From the NCBI GenBank assembly GCA_045806105.1, contig JBJMJY010000060.1, positions 1 through 64,000 of the forward strand: a stretch of 64,000 bases of DNA, read 5' to 3'. The translations under genes were made by a program, and so were the position numbers. The stretch is from AC-32 sp045806105. GTDB lineage: Bacteria; Actinomycetota; Thermoleophilia; Gaiellales; Gaiellaceae. Positions 62,395-64,000 of the stretch are shown piece by piece (position 1 is the stretch's first letter; every line of letters starts with the position of its first letter). The notes under the pieces are model-generated. The model saw only the letters and a program-made list of their open reading frames with translations, had not been told where the DNA came from and made no database searches.

Positions 62395-63483
62395 ATGCCC
62401 GCTCTTTCAGCCTTGAGTGCCGTACCTTCCATCCACGAGAGCACGGCGGCCGACGGAGCAGCCCGCGCGGGGCTGCTGTACGAACGGCACGCGGGCCAGA
62501 TCCTGCGTTTCTGCCGCTCCCGGCTGTCGCCGCAGGAGGCCGAGGACGCGGTTCAGCACACGTTCCTCAACGCCTACCGCAGCCTCCGCGCAGGGACGGT
62601 GCCGCGCGCCGAGGCGGCGTGGCTGTTCGCGATCGCCGAGAACGTCTGCCGCGAGCGCCGGCGCTCTGCCTGGCGGCGCAGCCGGGTCGAGGTCGTCTCC
62701 GACGACGGCCGCGTGGACGAGCCTGCGCCCGAGCGGCTGCACGACGAGCTCGAAGGGCTCGCCGACGCGCTGGCGGAGCTGACGCCGAACCAGCGCCGGG
62801 CGATCCTGCTGCGCGAATGGCAGGGGCTGTCGTACCGCGAGATCGCCGCGGAGCTCGAGCTCTCGGAGGCCGCGGTCGAGACGTTGCTCTTCCGCGCCCG
62901 CCGCTCGCTCGCCCGCAAGCTCGAGCGCGTCCGCGGGAAGGCCTGGGGCTGGAGCGACCTCGGTTCCGCGCTCGCGTACGGGAAGTCGCTGCTCGGCGGC
63001 GGCGCCGTGAAGCTGGCCGCGGCGACCGTCGTCGCCGCCGCGGGCGTCACCGTCGCGACGCCGGCCCTGCGCGACCGGCCCCCGCCGCGACGCGTTGTGC
63101 CCGCCGCTGCTCCGGTGCCTCACCGGCCGTCGCCGGCCGTCACGCCTCGGCACGCCGGCAGCCCGGCCGCACGACCGCGTGTCGAGCGTCGAGTGTTTCC
63201 GCCCCGGCGGCACCGGGCGCGAACCGCCGCCGCGCGACCCGAGCCGCCGCGGACGAGCCCGCCGATCCCGGCTCCGGAACAGCCGGCGAGCCCGCAGCCG
63301 GTGCAGGCCCCGGTCGCGCCTCGACCGGCGCCGGCCGTTGTCGCGCCGCCGCCGGTCGTCCCGCCGTCGCTGCCCCCGGTCGTCCCGCTCCCCGAGCTGC
63401 CGGCGCCGCCCGCCCCGCCTAGTGGTGGTGGTCTCCCGCTCCCGCCGCTCCCACCGCTGCCGCCTCTGCCGACGCTTCCCTAG
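62395..63483 (+). CDS. ECF sigma factor with C-terminal membrane helix and proline-rich tail
   Basis: 362 residues, ATG 62395. Region 2 (LYERHAGQILRFCRSRLSPQ, EAEDAVQHTFLNAYRSLRAG) and region 4 (LAELTPNQRRAILLREWQGL, YREIAAELELSEAAVETLLF) in the first 185 residues. Then one hydrophobic helix (KLAAATVVAAAGVTVATPAL) and about 140 residues extremely rich in Pro, Ala and Arg, expected outside the membrane. A membrane-tethered sigma factor is implied. The 3' end overlaps the convergent permease gene by 65 bp. Confidence 0.88.
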   Translation: MPALSALSAVPSIHESTAADGAARAGLLYERHAGQILRFCRSRLSPQEAEDAVQHTFLNAYRSLRAGTVPRAEAAWLFAIAENVCRERRRSAWRRSRVEVVSDDGRVDEPAPERLHDELEGLADALAELTPNQRRAILLREWQGLSYREIAAELELSEAAVETLLFRARRSLARKLERVRGKAWGWSDLGSALAYGKSLLGGGAVKLAAATVVAAAGVTVATPALRDRPPPRRVVPAAAPVPHRPSPAVTPRHAGSPAARPRVERRVFPPRRHRARTAAARPEPPRTSPPIPAPEQPASPQPVQAPVAPRPAPAVVAPPPVVPPSLPPVVPLPELPAPPAPPSGGGLPLPPLPPLPPLPTLP

Positions 63484-64000
63484 ACGCGTACCGCTCGGGA
63501 TCGGCCTCGAACCTCGCAAGGCAACCGGGGCCGCAGAAGTAGTAGCGCCTGCCACCGTGCTCGAGCGACGGCGCCGTGCCCCGGTCGACGGTCATCCCGC
63601 AGACGGGGTCTCGCGCACCCTGACGGAGAGTCAGCCCGAAGAGCGCAGCGGCGACGATCGTGAAGACGATGTTCAGCACGGCGGTGTAGTTCCACGTGAT
63701 GCCGCGTTCGGTGACCGACTCGATCGAGGGCCGCTCCTGCGGGATCAGCCCCGCCGCCGAGAAGATCCCGTCGATTGCGAGGGCCGCCACCACCATCGCG
63801 GCGAACATCAACGAGACGATCACGGCCGTGATCCTCCACCCGTAGTAACGGCGGTAGATCAGGACGAGCGGGATGATGATCAGGTCGGCGTAGACGAACG
63901 CGATCACGCCGGAGAACGAGATCCCGCCGGCCCAGAGCACCGCCGCCAGCGGGATGTTGCCGACCGAGCACACGAACGAGAGCACGGCCACGAGCGGCCC
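63419..64000 (-). CDS. permease (YraQ/DUF318-type) with C-terminal YHS domain, 5'-partial
   Basis: The frame is open to the window end, so the start lies outside. Helices include LSFVCSVGNIPLAAVLWAGG, VIAFVYADLIIIPLVLIY, TAVIVSLMFAAMVVAALAID and YTAVLNIVFTIVAAALFGLT. The CSVGN motif is typical of DUF318 permeases (metal or metalloid-related transport). The C-terminus has a YHS domain, ARDPVCGMTVD ... YYFCGPGCLARFEADPERY, a Cys-rich metal-binding module often fused to metal transporters, ending in DHHH. Confidence 0.85.
   Translation of the reverse strand, partial: GPLVAVLSFVCSVGNIPLAAVLWAGGISFSGVIAFVYADLIIIPLVLIYRRYYGWRITAVIVSLMFAAMVVAALAIDGIFSAAGLIPQERPSIESVTERGITWNYTAVLNIVFTIVAAALFGLTLRQGARDPVCGMTVDRGTAPSLEHGGRRYYFCGPGCLARFEADPERYASREASAEAAAVGAAGAGDHHH

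Overview
The window looks like a contiguous piece of a high-GC actinobacterial chromosome, most likely class Thermoleophilia (Gaiellales/Solirubrobacterales type). This placement is inferred from very GC-rich codon use, many GTG starts, TANNNT -10 boxes 6-9 nt from start codons (leaderless or near-leaderless genes), 4-bp gene overlaps, many secreted proteins of unknown function, and gene content. No rRNA, tRNA, CRISPR array, phage gene, transposase or integrase was found.

Layout. 1-6.1 kb: two paralogous multi-GAF sensor kinases facing each other tail to tail; both are cut in the HisKA region and each one's last codons are antisense of the other. 6.3-9.4 kb: a DrrAB-type ABC exporter divergent from its likely MarR regulator. 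9.4-18.1 kb: housekeeping genes (ileS, trxA, DUF2231, diacylglycerol-kinase-like, NUDIX, cyclic-nucleotide-binding protein, serine hydrolase, RidA, YbdK-type ligase), with a 3 x 60-bp tandem repeat and paired 15-bp palindromes.

18.1-31.95 kb: the standout region. About 20 copies of one ~29-bp repeat, all in the same orientation, separate short cassettes that each hold one gene (or one divergent pair) on either strand. Contents include a VOC protein, SUKH- and WapI-type immunity proteins, unknown small proteins, secreted or lipoproteins, a hydrolase plus HTH regulator, a phytanoyl-CoA dioxygenase plus AraC regulator, a beta-lactamase-fold protein and a peptidase E. The area is visibly less GC-rich than the flanks and contains frameshifted genes and a truncated gene copy. 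It resembles an integron cassette array in logic, but the repeat is not a recognisable attC site and no integrase is present in the window.

32-39.4 kb: PIN protein and lipoprotein, two tandem secreted propeller-like paralogues, an ECF sigma factor coupled to membrane-anchored and secreted propeller proteins, a peroxiredoxin with an in-frame TGA at the peroxidatic cysteine (candidate selenoprotein) and a large membrane protein. 39.5-46.8 kb: a block flanked by 20-bp direct repeats, one of which is the 3' end of fabI. It carries two secreted or anchored proteins, an ABC exporter whose FtsX-type permease has an inserted parvulin-like domain, and a histidine kinase/response regulator pair.

46.8-64 kb: fabI, a large S8 protease, SDR, MarR, a second TGA-containing gene (SelW/Rdx-like, CPTU motif), a tightly packed operon (acpS, nnrD/E, alr, CCA-adding enzyme, methyltransferase, SelW-like), a HAD phosphatase, arfB, a secreted protein preceded by five 11-bp direct repeats, an alpha/beta hydrolase, mreB, a stand-alone receiver protein, an ECF sigma factor with a membrane and proline-rich tail, and a permease with a YHS domain cut by the window end. 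Two independent TGA-recoded genes, each followed by a bacterial-SECIS-like hairpin, suggest that the organism decodes selenocysteine.
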